Part shown: positions 1 to 11,085 of the stretch, piece after piece
How the letters are laid out: each line of letters opens with the position of its first letter
How positions within the stretch are numbered: position 1 is the stretch's first letter
From: Planctomycetaceae bacterium
GTDB lineage: Bacteria > Planctomycetota > Planctomycetia > Planctomycetales > Planctomycetaceae
Assembly (NCBI GenBank): GCA_016795145.1
Contig: JAEUII010000347.1
Span: forward strand, 29,507 to 93,506
Length of the DNA: 64,000 nt
Direction: 5' to 3'
The notes under the pieces: model-generated
Seen by the model: the letters and a program-made list of their open reading frames with translations, nothing else
Databases searched by the model: none
Told to the model about the DNA's origin: nothing
Position numbers and translations under genes: made by a program

Positions 1-405
1 ATTCGGATGCGAGCGGAGATTCCAGCTGGACCACGTCGGTCGGTCGAAAACCTGGCTCAGAACATTCGACGATCGGTTGAAAAGCGAGACCTTGCGATTG
101 AAAACGGACGCCGTCAGCAGGACCTGAATACCGCTGCTCTTGAAGGACTTGACACTCGCAAGCGAGAACTGCTTGGCGATCCAAATGGTCCGGATGTCGC
201 TGAGTATCCTGAGTATCGAGTCGGGCTGGTGAAGGCACTCGAGAATCTGGAAGAAGAACGAAACGCCGTCCAGCTTTCAGTTGATCAGCTCCGTCGCCTT
301 GTGAAAGCCGCAACAGAAACTCGACAGCAGAATGTTGAGTCTCTTCAGCAGCTGGCTTCCAGGCTCGAGCGAAGTTCTACCCGCGTGACTCAGCGAGCTG
401 AGTAA
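1..405 (+). CDS. Coiled-coil protein, 3' part
   Basis: The frame is open from the first base, so the gene very probably begins outside the window; the first ATG inside is at 7. The visible 132 residues are highly charged and almost wholly helical, rich in Glu, Arg, Gln and Leu with heptad-like spacing, and carry no signal peptide or membrane segment. A short Pro/Gly break (around residues 58-68, with DPNGPD and YPEY) separates two helical stretches, which suggests a helical hairpin. No family is recognised. It ends about 95 bases before the tail-to-tail end of the TPR gene on the other strand. It could be the end of a PspA-like or other scaffold protein, but nothing seen here establishes that. 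Confidence 0.6.
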   Translation: MRMRAEIPAGPRRSVENLAQNIRRSVEKRDLAIENGRRQQDLNTAALEGLDTRKRELLGDPNGPDVAEYPEYRVGLVKALENLEEERNAVQLSVDQLRRLVKAATETRQQNVESLQQLASRLERSSTRVTQRAE

Positions 406-499
406 TCTGCTGCTAAGTGAGACCGGGCGCTGGTGGCGGGCTGCACTTGCGCTTGTCCTGAGGTTCTCTGTTGCAGCGAGTTTTTAGGGCTGCGTTCTC

Positions 500-3202
500 T
501 CAGCGGCTCGTGCTCTTCGTCATCTGCGGAGCCAGCTGGCTCGTCAGGCTGCGGAAGAGATCCACGTCGGCTGGAAACATATCGGATGACTCTGCGAACC
601 CTGGAAACTGTTCCAGCGCGGCTCGTGCTTCATCCCGTCGCCCAAGTCCAGCGAGAGCGGCAACGCGATAGGTATGTCCTGCCAGCGACAGTTGTTTAAG
701 CGGCACGGCTTTCAGAACATCAAACGCACCCGCGGAGTTGTTTTCTGCCAGCAGGACCCTCGCCTGAACTTCACGGTAGGCAGCTTCATCCGGATAAGTC
801 TGAATCACGGAGGAGATCAGCTCACGGGCTTCCGGAAGATGCTTCTTTTCCACGGCAAGAAGCCATGCGATGCGACTCTGGATTCGGCTGGGATCAATCG
901 TCATCGGCAACACGGACTGCAGAGTGTTCTCCGCCAGTGCATGCTGGCGCGCATAGATCAGCAGGTCTGCGTAGAACGCTCGCAGTTCTGGGCGCTCAGG
1001 ATGCTTCACGATCAAATCGTAAACGCCCTTCATCGCATCCGGCAGAACTTTGTCACGATCCGGTGAAGCCTGAACCAGTGACAGCCACGATGCCGCGCGG
1101 GTTACAACCTGCGGTTCCGATGGCTGAGCCTTCAGCACATGCAGAGCTTCTGCAGGCTGGTCGTTGCGGATATACGTACGAATCAGTTCCGGCTCGAACG
1201 CTGGATTCTGCTGAGTCAGCTTCAGGGCAAACCTGGCCGCGGCATCCTTCAGAACCGGCACTGTGTCTTTGCGGTGGACTCGCTGTTCCTGAGTAATCGC
1301 CATTTCTGCGGAGATAATCGCGAGCTGTATCGCCTGATCGCTCGTCATTCCCTTCGGTGGTTCGTTTACAAGCTTCTCAATTTCTTCAACCGCGGAAGCG
1401 GAGTTTTTCCGTCCCAGCGCCAGTCGAATCAGCGCGGCGCGGATTTCGGGGTTCAGAGGTTGTTCGGCAACCAGCGTTCGGAGTCGTCCTTCCACGTCCT
1501 TTGAAAACTCGCCACTGACGCGCGAGATGGCTGACTGAACTTCCCTGCGAGAAGGAAACTGGAGCGAAGCCTGGTCGAGCACGGACAGTGCCGCCAGAAT
1601 CTGGCCCTCAGCAAACAGCCGGTCCGCGCGAAGCAGAGATCGCTGCACGGGATCGGGGATCATCGGCTTCTCTTCACGCAGCAACTCATCCAGCTGTTCC
1701 CAGCGACGAAGCGTCGGACGCTGCTGAAGATTCCGCCGAATCATCAGGTCGGCAAGGTACGGTGCAACGCCAGGCAGATCCGTCAGTTCCTGGTACGTTG
1801 CGATCGCCATATCCAGCTGTCCGGCTTTCACAAACGCGGAAGCCATTCCAAGTTTGCCAGGCAACGACTGTGGCTGAGTTTCCACGACGGCGCGAAAAGT
1901 CTCCAGGGCCGGTCCCAGATCGCCCGAGCGTGTTCGGCAGATCGCAAGACTAAGCTGTGCTCGCGGGCCAATTTCAGAATCGCCTCGGCTAAATGCAATT
2001 GCCTGTTCGAGAGCCTTGATGGCTTCCGGCCACTTTTCTTCTTCCATCAGAATGCGGCCCAGGCTGTAACTGTATTCATCACGCGGCAGTGCACCAGACG
2101 GAATGCTGTCCAGCACACGTCGAGCCTTCGCGGTTTCTCCGGAGGAAATCAAATAGTCGATCAGAGCTTCGTGCTGCTGAAACGCATGAGCATTCTTCTG
2201 GATGCCGGCTTCCAATGTCGTGATTGCGGCCTTTCGCTGACCCGCTTTCCAGCAAACAGCTGCATGAGACAAACGGACGCTGGCATTCGACGGCTCGCTT
2301 TCCACAAGCTTCTCAAAATGCTGCATCGCACGCTTCAACTGCGCTTCGGTACTCTGGTCGCCGCTTTGTGTTTGAGCCTCCGAGTTGGCGCCGGCGTCCT
2401 GCCAGGAAGGAAGACTGCGGACAAGCAGGGAGTTCAGTGTTGCATCGGCCGGAGCCTGTTCGAGAGCGATCCAGAGGTCACTCATCGCCTCATCACGTCG
2501 ACCTTTTTCCAGATAGTATTCTGCTCGCAGGCGGCGCGCTTCCGCAGAATCACACTCCTTCGTCATTCGCGTCAGCAACGCTTCCGGCTGGTACTCTTCA
2601 GGAGTTTCTTCGTCAGCCAGACGAGCCAGTTCGACATAGGCTCCTGGGAGTTTTTTCGTGCATTGAAGAGAACGTCGCAGGCCATGAATCGTCGCTTCAC
2701 GATTTCGCGCGGCGTTCGAACAGAGACTGCTGAGATACCAGACTTCGGCGTTGTCGGCCTGAGTTGTCTGAAGCACTTTCAGATGAGCATCCGCGTCCGA
2801 CATCAGGTTCAGTGACACGGCAACTCGGGCCTGACGCAGTCGAAGATCGTCGCTCGTCATTCCTTTGCGGAGCAGGTCTTCGTTCAGTCGAAACGCCTGA
2901 TGCAGTGCTTTCGGAGTCTGAATCTTCTCACTCAACAGCCATGACAGTCGTTCCTGGGCTTCGAGATCCCCGGCCTTCAGAGCCAGGTATTGAGTGAGGT
3001 GCAGCTGAGCCGATCGGTAATCTTCCTTTTCGAGCATGGCCATCGCCGTGCTTCGAAGGAAGTCGAGTGTTCGTGAAAACTGTCGTGCGTGAAGTTTGCG
3101 AAACCCAAACCAAACGCCAAAAAACAGCACCGACATGATGACCGCAGCGCGCAGATTCAGCACTCTGCGTTTGGACGTCGTCTTTGAAGGTGTTGTGGCC
3201 AT
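500..3202 (-). CDS. TPR-repeat membrane protein of exosortase locus
   Basis: A protein of about 900 residues. A basic N-terminus (KRR) is followed by one membrane segment (about residues 16-35, AAVIMSVLFFGVWFG), and nearly all the rest is tetratricopeptide-type helical repeats with recurring A..Y..LG..A and W..A...LE patterns. This makes it a membrane-anchored scaffold with the repeats probably outside the membrane. The start at 3202 (MATTPSK) is preferred because AGGA lies seven bases upstream; an ATG at 3229 has no ribosome site. It is downstream of, and on the same strand as, the EpsI-like protein and exosortase, so it is probably part of that export system. TPR partners are common in exosortase and exopolysaccharide loci. 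The exact role is inferred from position only. Confidence 0.85.
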   Translation of the reverse strand: MATTPSKTTSKRRVLNLRAAVIMSVLFFGVWFGFRKLHARQFSRTLDFLRSTAMAMLEKEDYRSAQLHLTQYLALKAGDLEAQERLSWLLSEKIQTPKALHQAFRLNEDLLRKGMTSDDLRLRQARVAVSLNLMSDADAHLKVLQTTQADNAEVWYLSSLCSNAARNREATIHGLRRSLQCTKKLPGAYVELARLADEETPEEYQPEALLTRMTKECDSAEARRLRAEYYLEKGRRDEAMSDLWIALEQAPADATLNSLLVRSLPSWQDAGANSEAQTQSGDQSTEAQLKRAMQHFEKLVESEPSNASVRLSHAAVCWKAGQRKAAITTLEAGIQKNAHAFQQHEALIDYLISSGETAKARRVLDSIPSGALPRDEYSYSLGRILMEEEKWPEAIKALEQAIAFSRGDSEIGPRAQLSLAICRTRSGDLGPALETFRAVVETQPQSLPGKLGMASAFVKAGQLDMAIATYQELTDLPGVAPYLADLMIRRNLQQRPTLRRWEQLDELLREEKPMIPDPVQRSLLRADRLFAEGQILAALSVLDQASLQFPSRREVQSAISRVSGEFSKDVEGRLRTLVAEQPLNPEIRAALIRLALGRKNSASAVEEIEKLVNEPPKGMTSDQAIQLAIISAEMAITQEQRVHRKDTVPVLKDAAARFALKLTQQNPAFEPELIRTYIRNDQPAEALHVLKAQPSEPQVVTRAASWLSLVQASPDRDKVLPDAMKGVYDLIVKHPERPELRAFYADLLIYARQHALAENTLQSVLPMTIDPSRIQSRIAWLLAVEKKHLPEARELISSVIQTYPDEAAYREVQARVLLAENNSAGAFDVLKAVPLKQLSLAGHTYRVAALAGLGRRDEARAALEQFPGFAESSDMFPADVDLFRSLTSQLAPQMTKSTSR

Positions 3203-3288
3203 GGATGTTTCCTGGCGAGCACTGCTCATCCGGGATGAAAGATCAGAAGGATCAATGTGTTGAAGGTCTATCAGAGCGACGACAAGAG

Positions 3289-3951
3289 CTACGACTTAAG
3301 AACATCGCGAATGACGGGCAGAGCCTGCTTCAGAAAATCCTCAGACTGAGCCAGATCGTCGGCAGACTCCCACGAACGATCGACAGCATACAACTTGTAG
3401 AGAGCCGGTCGGGCTCGATATGAAAGACGTGGATTGGAAGGAGCATCCCAGAGTCCGTCTTCGCTCCATCCCCAGAAGACTCGTACGGTTTCCGACAGCG
3501 GCATGTCCTTCAGACGGAAGGCGGCTTTGTTCAGAGTGATAGTCACATCGGTGGCATCTGTTACACCGGTCATCGTTGGGCCGGACACAATCTCGTAGCC
3601 GACGCCTTCGAAGCAGGCCGTGGGCGGATGGACGCTCATCGGGCCGCCGTTGCCGCAGAGGATCGTCAGCGTTGTCGCCAGTCCTGATTCAGAATGTCGA
3701 TATGTTCGGCGGATGTACCCGGCAATCTCGGCCAGCCGCAGCTCACGATCTTCAATCACTTCGTTGGTGGCAGTCCATGCACCAATCACTTCGGGAATTC
3801 GCTTCAGTCGTTCGCAGGCCGCCGCGAGCACCGCCGGATTGTAGATCCCGCGATTGATCAACGCGTCCACACCAGCGCCGGTCAGCAGCAACGCCGCGCC
3901 GCTGAAGCACATTGTGAAATCGCGCCGATTCATTGGTGTTCCGGACGACAC
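3289..3951 (-). CDS. EpsI/DUF3485-like exosortase-associated protein
   Basis: About 220 residues. A short N-terminal hydrophobic stretch preceded by Arg-Arg (NRRDF, then FSGAALLLTGAG) looks like a signal or anchor. The body carries features of the EpsI (DUF3485) family: an early I..W motif (IPEVIGAW), a stretch with HPPTACFEGVGYEI, and VRVFWGW later. EpsI domains are often fused to the C-terminus of exosortases; here the domain is a separate gene between the exosortase and the TPR protein. The start is ambiguous: GTG at 3951 has GGAG seven bases upstream, while ATG at 3933 gives a Tat-like RRDF start. The function of EpsI in exosortase processing is not established. Confidence 0.8.
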   Translation of the reverse strand: MSSGTPMNRRDFTMCFSGAALLLTGAGVDALINRGIYNPAVLAAACERLKRIPEVIGAWTATNEVIEDRELRLAEIAGYIRRTYRHSESGLATTLTILCGNGGPMSVHPPTACFEGVGYEIVSGPTMTGVTDATDVTITLNKAAFRLKDMPLSETVRVFWGWSEDGLWDAPSNPRLSYRARPALYKLYAVDRSWESADDLAQSEDFLKQALPVIRDVLKS

Positions 3952-4048
3952 TTCAAAACTCCGAAGAATCCAGGACGGGAACGAACAAGTGACCTGACGA
4001 CCGTTGTTCGCGGACTAGTGCTCCGTGAGAACAACGAAGAGAGGGTGC

Positions 4049-4112
4049 GTCATTCCCGTGCAGGCGGGAACCCAGAACGTGAAAGCTGGGTTCCCGCCTG
4101 CGCGGGAATGAC
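4049..4112. repeat. Near-perfect inverted repeat (CATTCCCG-type)
   Basis: Two 27-base arms (4049-4075 and 4086-4112) differ at one position and enclose a 10-base loop. The arm begins GTCATTCCCG and ends GGGAACCCAG, the word of a dispersed palindromic element found in many bacteria. It lies between the exosortase and EpsI-like genes, so the transcript of this operon would carry a very stable hairpin. A degenerate partial copy is near 54459-54485. Confidence 0.85.
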
Positions 4113-4141
4113 GACTAAACCCAAGTTGATGTGACAAACCA

Positions 4142-5104
4142 CTATCGTGACTGTTCCGGCATGACGGAGAACGTATTCGGAATACGCGACGTCATGATGG
4201 ATGGTCTTGCTTCTACCGCTTCCACAAACAGACAATCGATCAGCCAAAGTTCCAGAGATAACAGAAGCATGGCCAGGGGCATCATCAGCCAGCCGCTGAG
4301 ATCATGAAAAATCAGGTCAGCGGTTTCCTGTCCAACCGAATGATGAGCAACCGCGGTCGCGACGATTCGAAGAATATTGCAGATCAGAGCAATCGGAATC
4401 GCACTGAACAGAATCAGGATTTTCTCCCATCGCGTTCGGCGACTCACGATGACGGCCGCGGCAGAGATCGCGATGAAGACCATCAGCATTCGAAGACCGC
4501 TGCAGGCTTCCGCAACGCCCAGTCGAGTTTCGCCCATCAGAATCGTGTTCCCCTGAGCAATCGCGGGGATGCCAAAGGCCTGAATGAACCATGCCGATTC
4601 GTTCGCTCCCATCAGCTGCAAAGGAGCCGACAGGAGTTTCTCCACCTGGAATGGCAGAGGCAGCATGAAGGTCAGGAAGAAAACAGCTGGCCAGATACCG
4701 ACAAAGAAACGTCGGCCCCAGATCAGAAGAACGGTGCCAGCGATGAAAAGAATCAGCCCGACGCCATCAATGGCTTCAATGTAAAACCAGGCCGCAATCA
4801 GGTGGGACACAACGCCCAGACCAATCAGAATCAGGCCGGTCTCACAACAGCGTGCATCTCCGCCGGGAATGCGATCTCGCCGGTACCAGCCCAGCCAGAG
4901 CGCGATGAGCGGAATGACGAAGCCGTGCGAATATTGAGGTTCAGTCGTCCAGCGAGACACACTGTTTGTCAGCAAGCCTCGAAAGACCAGCAGACCAAGA
5001 GCGGCAAACGCGACCGTGAATCCGAGACGGGTGATCCAGTCCGGACATCGCCAATTCGCAGGTTCAGCGTTTGAGGCCATGGTTGTTTGTTGAAAAGAAA
5101 ACAT
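4142..5104 (-). CDS. Exosortase (PEP-CTERM sorting transpeptidase)
   Basis: A 320-residue multi-pass membrane protein with about eight hydrophobic segments. The catalytic signature is complete: Cys201 in AEACSGLR, Arg246 in NILRIVAT, and His267 in FHDLSGW, in the order and membrane setting known for exosortases and archaeosortases. These enzymes cut the C-terminal PEP-CTERM tail of exported proteins and probably join them to a surface molecule. It is first in a minus-strand run with the EpsI-like and TPR genes and diverges from a gene encoding a protein with a PEP-CTERM tail at 5492. It may be the planctomycete type sometimes called exosortase U, but that subclass was not tested. The start at 5104 lacks a clear ribosome site; Met at 5080 is the alternative. 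Confidence 0.93.
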   Translation of the reverse strand: MFSFQQTTMASNAEPANWRCPDWITRLGFTVAFAALGLLVFRGLLTNSVSRWTTEPQYSHGFVIPLIALWLGWYRRDRIPGGDARCCETGLILIGLGVVSHLIAAWFYIEAIDGVGLILFIAGTVLLIWGRRFFVGIWPAVFFLTFMLPLPFQVEKLLSAPLQLMGANESAWFIQAFGIPAIAQGNTILMGETRLGVAEACSGLRMLMVFIAISAAAVIVSRRTRWEKILILFSAIPIALICNILRIVATAVAHHSVGQETADLIFHDLSGWLMMPLAMLLLSLELWLIDCLFVEAVEARPSIMTSRIPNTFSVMPEQSR

Positions 5105-7120
<2,016 letters not shown>

Positions 7121-7367
7121 AACGCTTTGCGTGATGAGAGTCGCTCAGAATGAAGAGTACTCGAAGCTCCCTTTCTGCGACCGGCATATAACGCCGCAAT
7201 GATGAAGACGGGGATTCGAGCATCGGCATGAATCGGCAAACGCTGCCGAACATCCGTTCCAAAATTTTCCGCGGTCACTGGCTCACATTGACTGCATCTC
7301 CCTGCGCGTCGTACCGTCCGAGGCATTCAAAACGGGCGAGTTGGCAGGCTGTCAGAGGATATCAAAA

Positions 7368-9230
7368 ATGTGTGGAATCGTTGGCTACGTCGGATATCGC
7401 TCTGTTCCCGAATTGCTGCTTGAAGGTCTGCATCGTCTGGAATACCGAGGCTACGACAGCGCCGGGATCGCGGTCCTTGGCGATCGCGACATTGAGATTC
7501 GCAAGAAGGCTGGTCGAGTCAATCATCTGGCGGAGCTGGTTCGAACAAAGCCAGTCACCGGTCGAGTTGGCATCGGGCATACTCGCTGGGCAACTCACGG
7601 TGCAACCACCGACCAAAACTCACATCCCCATGTTGGTGGTAACGGCGATGTCGTCATCGTTCATAACGGAGTGATCGAGAACTACGACGTCCTGCGCAAG
7701 CAACTGACTCAGCTTGGCTACGTCTTTCGTTCACAGACCGATACCGAAGTCGCTGCTCATCTTCTTTCCCACCATCTTGAAGAGCAGATTCGACTGGGTG
7801 GAGAACCTGGTGATGTCGAAACATGCCTCAAGGCCGTGTATGCGACTCTGGATCGACTCAAAGGAACCTACGGTCTTGGCATCCTGTTCCGCGAATGTCC
7901 GGACACGCTGATCGCCGCACGATGTGGTAGTCCTCTTGTGGTCGGCGTCGGCAAGGATGAGTACTTCCTGGCGAGTGACGCGAGTCCTCTGGTTGGCTAC
8001 ACCAAAGATGTTGTCTACCTTTCTGACCATGAGATTGCGGTCCTGCAGCCTGGCAATCTTCGCATTGAACACCGCAGCCGCGGCAGTGTCTCTCCAAGCG
8101 TTCAAACTCTGGAGCAAGTGGCGTCTGACACGGACCTTGGTCAGTACGAACACTACATGCTGAAGGAGATCTACGAGCAGCCGCAGACGATTGAGAATGC
8201 TCTTCGAGGCCGACTGGACGGCGAAGAAGCAACGGCGGTGATCGGAGGTTTGAATCTCACAGCGAAGGAACTGCGACGCATCGACCGCATCGTTCTGACC
8301 GCGTGCGGTACCAGCTGGCATTCCGGCCTTGTCGGTGAATACGTTCTGGAAGAGTTTGCTCGTATGCCCACGGAAGTGGAGTATGCCAGCGAACTTCGCT
8401 ACCGCAATCCTCCGATGTCCGACCGAACCCTGGTCTTCGCTATCACTCAAAGCGGTGAGACTGCTGATACTCTGGCGGCCATGCGAGAATGCAAACGCAA
8501 GGGCCATCCGACTCTGGCGATTTGTAACGTTGTCGGATCAACGATTGCTCGTGAAGCCGACGGCGGAATCTATCTGCACGCTGGCCCGGAAATCGGTGTT
8601 GCATCGACCAAAGCCTTTACGTCACAGGTCACTGTGTTGACCCTGCTGGCTCTGTACCTGGGCCGCATGAGGCACATGTCGTACCCAGCCGGAAAACGCA
8701 TCATCGGCCAGCTGCGTGACATGCCGGAGAAGATCAGCAAGGCTCTGGAATGCCATGCTCAGGTGAAGGATGTCGCGGAGCGATACCATCACTTCAACAA
8801 CTTCCTGTACCTTGGCCGACTCTACAATTTCCCCGTCGCTCTGGAAGGCGCGTTGAAGCTGAAGGAAATCAGCTACATCCATGCCGAAGGTTATCCGGCA
8901 GCGGAAATGAAACATGGCCCGATTGCTCTGGTGGACCAGCAGACACCCAGCGTCTTCGTGGTGCCTCGAGGAGGCATTTATCCGAAGGTCGTGAGCAACA
9001 TGGAAGAGATTCGAGCACGCCGCGGCCCGATCATCGCGATTGCCTGCGAAGGTGACACGGATATTGCTCGCATCGCCGACGACGTGATCTACGTGCCCGA
9101 TGTCGAAGAATACCTGCAGCCTCTGGTCTGCGCGATTCCTCTGCAGCTGCTCGCCTATCACATCGCCCTGCACCGAGGCTGCAACGTCGACCGACCTCGA
9201 AACCTGGCAAAGAGCGTGACGGTGGAGTAG
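7368..9230 (+). CDS. glmS: Glutamine-fructose-6-phosphate aminotransferase
   Basis: GlmS makes glucosamine-6-phosphate from fructose-6-phosphate and glutamine, the first step of amino-sugar synthesis. The start at 7368 gives MCGIVGY, so that Cys2 becomes the N-terminal nucleophile of the glutaminase domain after Met removal; GAGG lies about nine bases upstream. An in-frame TTG at 7341 would hide the Cys and is rejected. The N-terminal domain has RLEYRGYDSAG and HTRWATHG. Two SIS domains follow, with TACGTSWH, TQSGETADT and EGALKLKEISYIHAEG, and the end LAKSVTVE is the conserved C-terminal tail. Length, 620 residues, is normal. The 247-base leader shows no recognised ribozyme. Confidence 0.98.
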   Translation: MCGIVGYVGYRSVPELLLEGLHRLEYRGYDSAGIAVLGDRDIEIRKKAGRVNHLAELVRTKPVTGRVGIGHTRWATHGATTDQNSHPHVGGNGDVVIVHNGVIENYDVLRKQLTQLGYVFRSQTDTEVAAHLLSHHLEEQIRLGGEPGDVETCLKAVYATLDRLKGTYGLGILFRECPDTLIAARCGSPLVVGVGKDEYFLASDASPLVGYTKDVVYLSDHEIAVLQPGNLRIEHRSRGSVSPSVQTLEQVASDTDLGQYEHYMLKEIYEQPQTIENALRGRLDGEEATAVIGGLNLTAKELRRIDRIVLTACGTSWHSGLVGEYVLEEFARMPTEVEYASELRYRNPPMSDRTLVFAITQSGETADTLAAMRECKRKGHPTLAICNVVGSTIAREADGGIYLHAGPEIGVASTKAFTSQVTVLTLLALYLGRMRHMSYPAGKRIIGQLRDMPEKISKALECHAQVKDVAERYHHFNNFLYLGRLYNFPVALEGALKLKEISYIHAEGYPAAEMKHGPIALVDQQTPSVFVVPRGGIYPKVVSNMEEIRARRGPIIAIACEGDTDIARIADDVIYVPDVEEYLQPLVCAIPLQLLAYHIALHRGCNVDRPRNLAKSVTVE

Positions 9231-9361
9231 GCGAGACATCCGATTCCAGTTTTGGAAACTGAGTTTCGCCTAGGAACCCTCTGCTGGAATTTGTGTCGTG
9301 CTTTCTGTGACCACCGATTGCTGGTGGTGGACCGCTTTCATTCTTTACGGAAAGCTGTGTC

Positions 9362-9973
9362 ATGGGACGCGTCGTCATGTCGATTGATCCGGACATCTTT
9401 ACGGTGAGCAACGTCTTTGCACCGGAAGAATGTCGCTCGCTGATTTCACGAGCCGAAGATTCAGGCTTTGTTGCCGCGTCAGTTCGCACGTCGCAGGGGC
9501 GTCAGATGATGACGCAGCTGCGAAATAATGATCGAATCGAGCTGAACGACCCGGAGCTGTCAGCAGAGCTGTGGAATCGCATTGCTCCATTCCTGCCCAT
9601 TCTGGATGGTCATTACCCAACTGGCGTTGATGATCAGTTACGATTCTATCGCTATACCGCTTCTCAGCAGTTCAAACGTCACAAAGATGGTGTTGTCACG
9701 AACGATCGCGGGGAAACCAGCCGACTCTCGTATCTCGTCTATCTCAATGACGACTGCGAAGGAGGAGAGACCGCCTTTCGCGAATTCCGTAATTCGAACG
9801 GTACACCGGAAAAGGTCGAGTACATTGTTTCTCCTTCCACCGGCACAGCATTGCTGTTCAGACATGAACGGTGGCACGAAGGATGCCCTGTAACTTCGGG
9901 AATCAAATACGTCCTTCGTACCGATGTCTTTTATTCGAAAGAGACCGCTGCAACATCGCAGAGTCGACAGTAG
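9362..9973 (+). CDS. 2-oxoglutarate/Fe(II) oxygenase, prolyl 4-hydroxylase-like
   Basis: 203 residues with the double-stranded beta-helix of the P4Hc family. The iron ligands are His107 and Asp109 (RHKDG) and His172 (WHEG); Lys182 (SGIKYVLR) is placed to bind 2-oxoglutarate, followed by TDVFY. An early FAPEECRSLI motif is also typical. Such enzymes hydroxylate proline or other residues in proteins or small molecules; the substrate here is unknown. The start may be ATG 9362 or ATG 9377 (MSIDPDIF). It stands alone about 130 bases after glmS, with no sign of an operon. Confidence 0.88.
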   Translation: MGRVVMSIDPDIFTVSNVFAPEECRSLISRAEDSGFVAASVRTSQGRQMMTQLRNNDRIELNDPELSAELWNRIAPFLPILDGHYPTGVDDQLRFYRYTASQQFKRHKDGVVTNDRGETSRLSYLVYLNDDCEGGETAFREFRNSNGTPEKVEYIVSPSTGTALLFRHERWHEGCPVTSGIKYVLRTDVFYSKETAATSQSRQ

Positions 9974-9984
9974 TTTGCAGTCCT

Positions 9985-10080
9985 GAGCCCGAGGCGCTAG
10001 CCGAGACACGCACAGGACCGGAGCAATTCAGATTCGAATTCCGGCACACGTTATTGAGGTAAGAAGGTCGGCTAGCGCCT
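9985..10080. repeat. Dispersed inverted element, GGCGCTAGCCGA arms
   Basis: GAGGCGCTAGCCGA at about 9992-10005 is the inverse of TCGGCTAGCGCCTT at 10068-10081. The right-hand part, AGAAGGTCGGCTAGCGCCT at 10062-10080, recurs exactly at 11062-11080 beyond the toxin-antitoxin pair. It lies in the gap after the oxygenase gene. Confidence 0.75.
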
Positions 10081-10180
10081 TAGAGGGCTACGGGGCTGTC
10101 TACCACGGCATGTTGCCACAAGAAAGACCGTGACCTGATGCAATTGTTACGGTAGAATGCTTCGTAAGGAGCCGCCCATT

Positions 10181-10447
10181 ATGACACTCGATGTCCACCT
10201 TCAACTTCCACCCGAGTACATTGACGCACTGCGACAACATGCGGCTGCCAATGGCGAAGACGTCAGTACGTACGTCAGTGCGCTAATCACAGACCACTTG
10301 CAGTCTGACGCGAATTTCACTCGGAGATCAATTGGCTCCCCGCAGGATTTCGACGAGTGGCTCAACTCGTGGGCAGAGCGACATCCCCAGTTGAAGCACG
10401 TCATTGATGACAGTCGCGAGTCGATCTACGCGGGTTGCGGCGAATGA
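10181..10447 (+). CDS. Antitoxin of VapBC-like pair
   Basis: 88 residues. The start at 10181 is chosen over ATG 10157 because TAAGGAG (10165-10171) lies nine bases before it. The N-terminal half (VHLQLPPEYIDALRQHA, then VSTYVSALI) resembles a ribbon-helix-helix DNA-binding domain; the C-terminal half, rich in Trp, Asp and Glu, would wrap the toxin. Its stop overlaps the toxin start as ATGA, so the two are translationally coupled. In such pairs the antitoxin neutralises the toxin and represses the operon. The family assignment rests on size, layout and partner. Confidence 0.8.
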   Translation: MTLDVHLQLPPEYIDALRQHAAANGEDVSTYVSALITDHLQSDANFTRRSIGSPQDFDEWLNSWAERHPQLKHVIDDSRESIYAGCGE

Positions 10448-10902
10448 AGATGCTGGTCGACACCAACGTGATTCTGCGATTCACGCAGAAGGCAAATCCG
10501 AGCCATGCTGTGGCCAGATCGGCTCTGACGCACGTGTCGAGATTAGGACATGAACTGTGTCTGGTCCCTCAATCGATCTATGAATACTGGGTCGTCGCTA
10601 CCCGTCCAATCGCCGTCAATGGATTTGGAATGTTGGCCGGAGTCGCTGACCGACACGTACAGGAACTTTTGCAGCGATTCACGCTGCTGCGAGATGAGCG
10701 AGGCATTTATTCACGATGGCATGACCTCGTTGTTATGCACAATGTTCAAGGGAAGCAAGCCCACGACACACGACTTGTGGCCGCGATGGAACGGCACAGT
10801 GTGAAGCGCCTGCTGACTTTTAATAAGTCTGACTTTGGACGCTTCCCGACAATCGTTGCGTTTTCGCCTGATGAGATCGTGTCTGGCATCATGCCAGCTT
10901 AA
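10444..10902 (+). CDS. PIN-domain toxin (VapC-like ribonuclease)
   Basis: 152 residues from ATG 10444, which overlaps the antitoxin stop; an upstream TTG at 10435 is less likely. It has the acidic residues of a PIN nuclease: Asp6 in MLVDTN, a Glu in SIYEYW, an Asp in AHDTRLVAAM and an Asp in FNKSDFGRF. PIN toxins cut RNA, often a single tRNA or rRNA site, using Mg2+. The pair with the preceding antitoxin is a type II toxin-antitoxin module. It sits between two identical 19-base repeats exactly 1000 bases apart, which hints that it arrived as a unit. Confidence 0.9.
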   Translation: MKMLVDTNVILRFTQKANPSHAVARSALTHVSRLGHELCLVPQSIYEYWVVATRPIAVNGFGMLAGVADRHVQELLQRFTLLRDERGIYSRWHDLVVMHNVQGKQAHDTRLVAAMERHSVKRLLTFNKSDFGRFPTIVAFSPDEIVSGIMPA

Positions 10903-10933
10903 TGCATTTCAAGACAATGAGTTCAGGTTAACA

Positions 10934-10957
10934 GTAGTGGAACTCGCTAAAAATCCC
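10934..10957 (+). repeat. Dispersed repeat, GTAGTGGAT-TTGCTAAAGAT family
   Basis: A diverged copy of a short element whose better copies are at 16351-16374 and, inverted, at 27152-27175. All three lie between genes. The rest of 10903-11085 shows no gene; it ends with the 11062-11080 repeat. Confidence 0.6.
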
Positions 10958-11061
10958 CAGGGGCGCAGCACCGCTCGCAAGGTTGACGCCACGCGATTCA
11001 ATGCTTGACGAAGAACTGACAGTCTGTTGAAAAAGAATGTCATACAGTGCACGTCATGGTT

Positions 11062-11080
11062 AGAAGGTCGGCTAGCGCCT
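11062..11080 (+). repeat. 19-base direct repeat, second copy
   Basis: Identical to 10062-10080 and in the same orientation, exactly 1000 bases away, with the toxin-antitoxin pair between. It lies just beyond the 3' end of the thiolase gene. Confidence 0.85.
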
Positions 11081-11085
11081 CAGGC

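Noticed and set aside
7121..7367. Possible glmS ribozyme before glmS
   Set aside because: No recognisable conserved core was seen, and this ribozyme is known mainly from Gram-positive bacteria.
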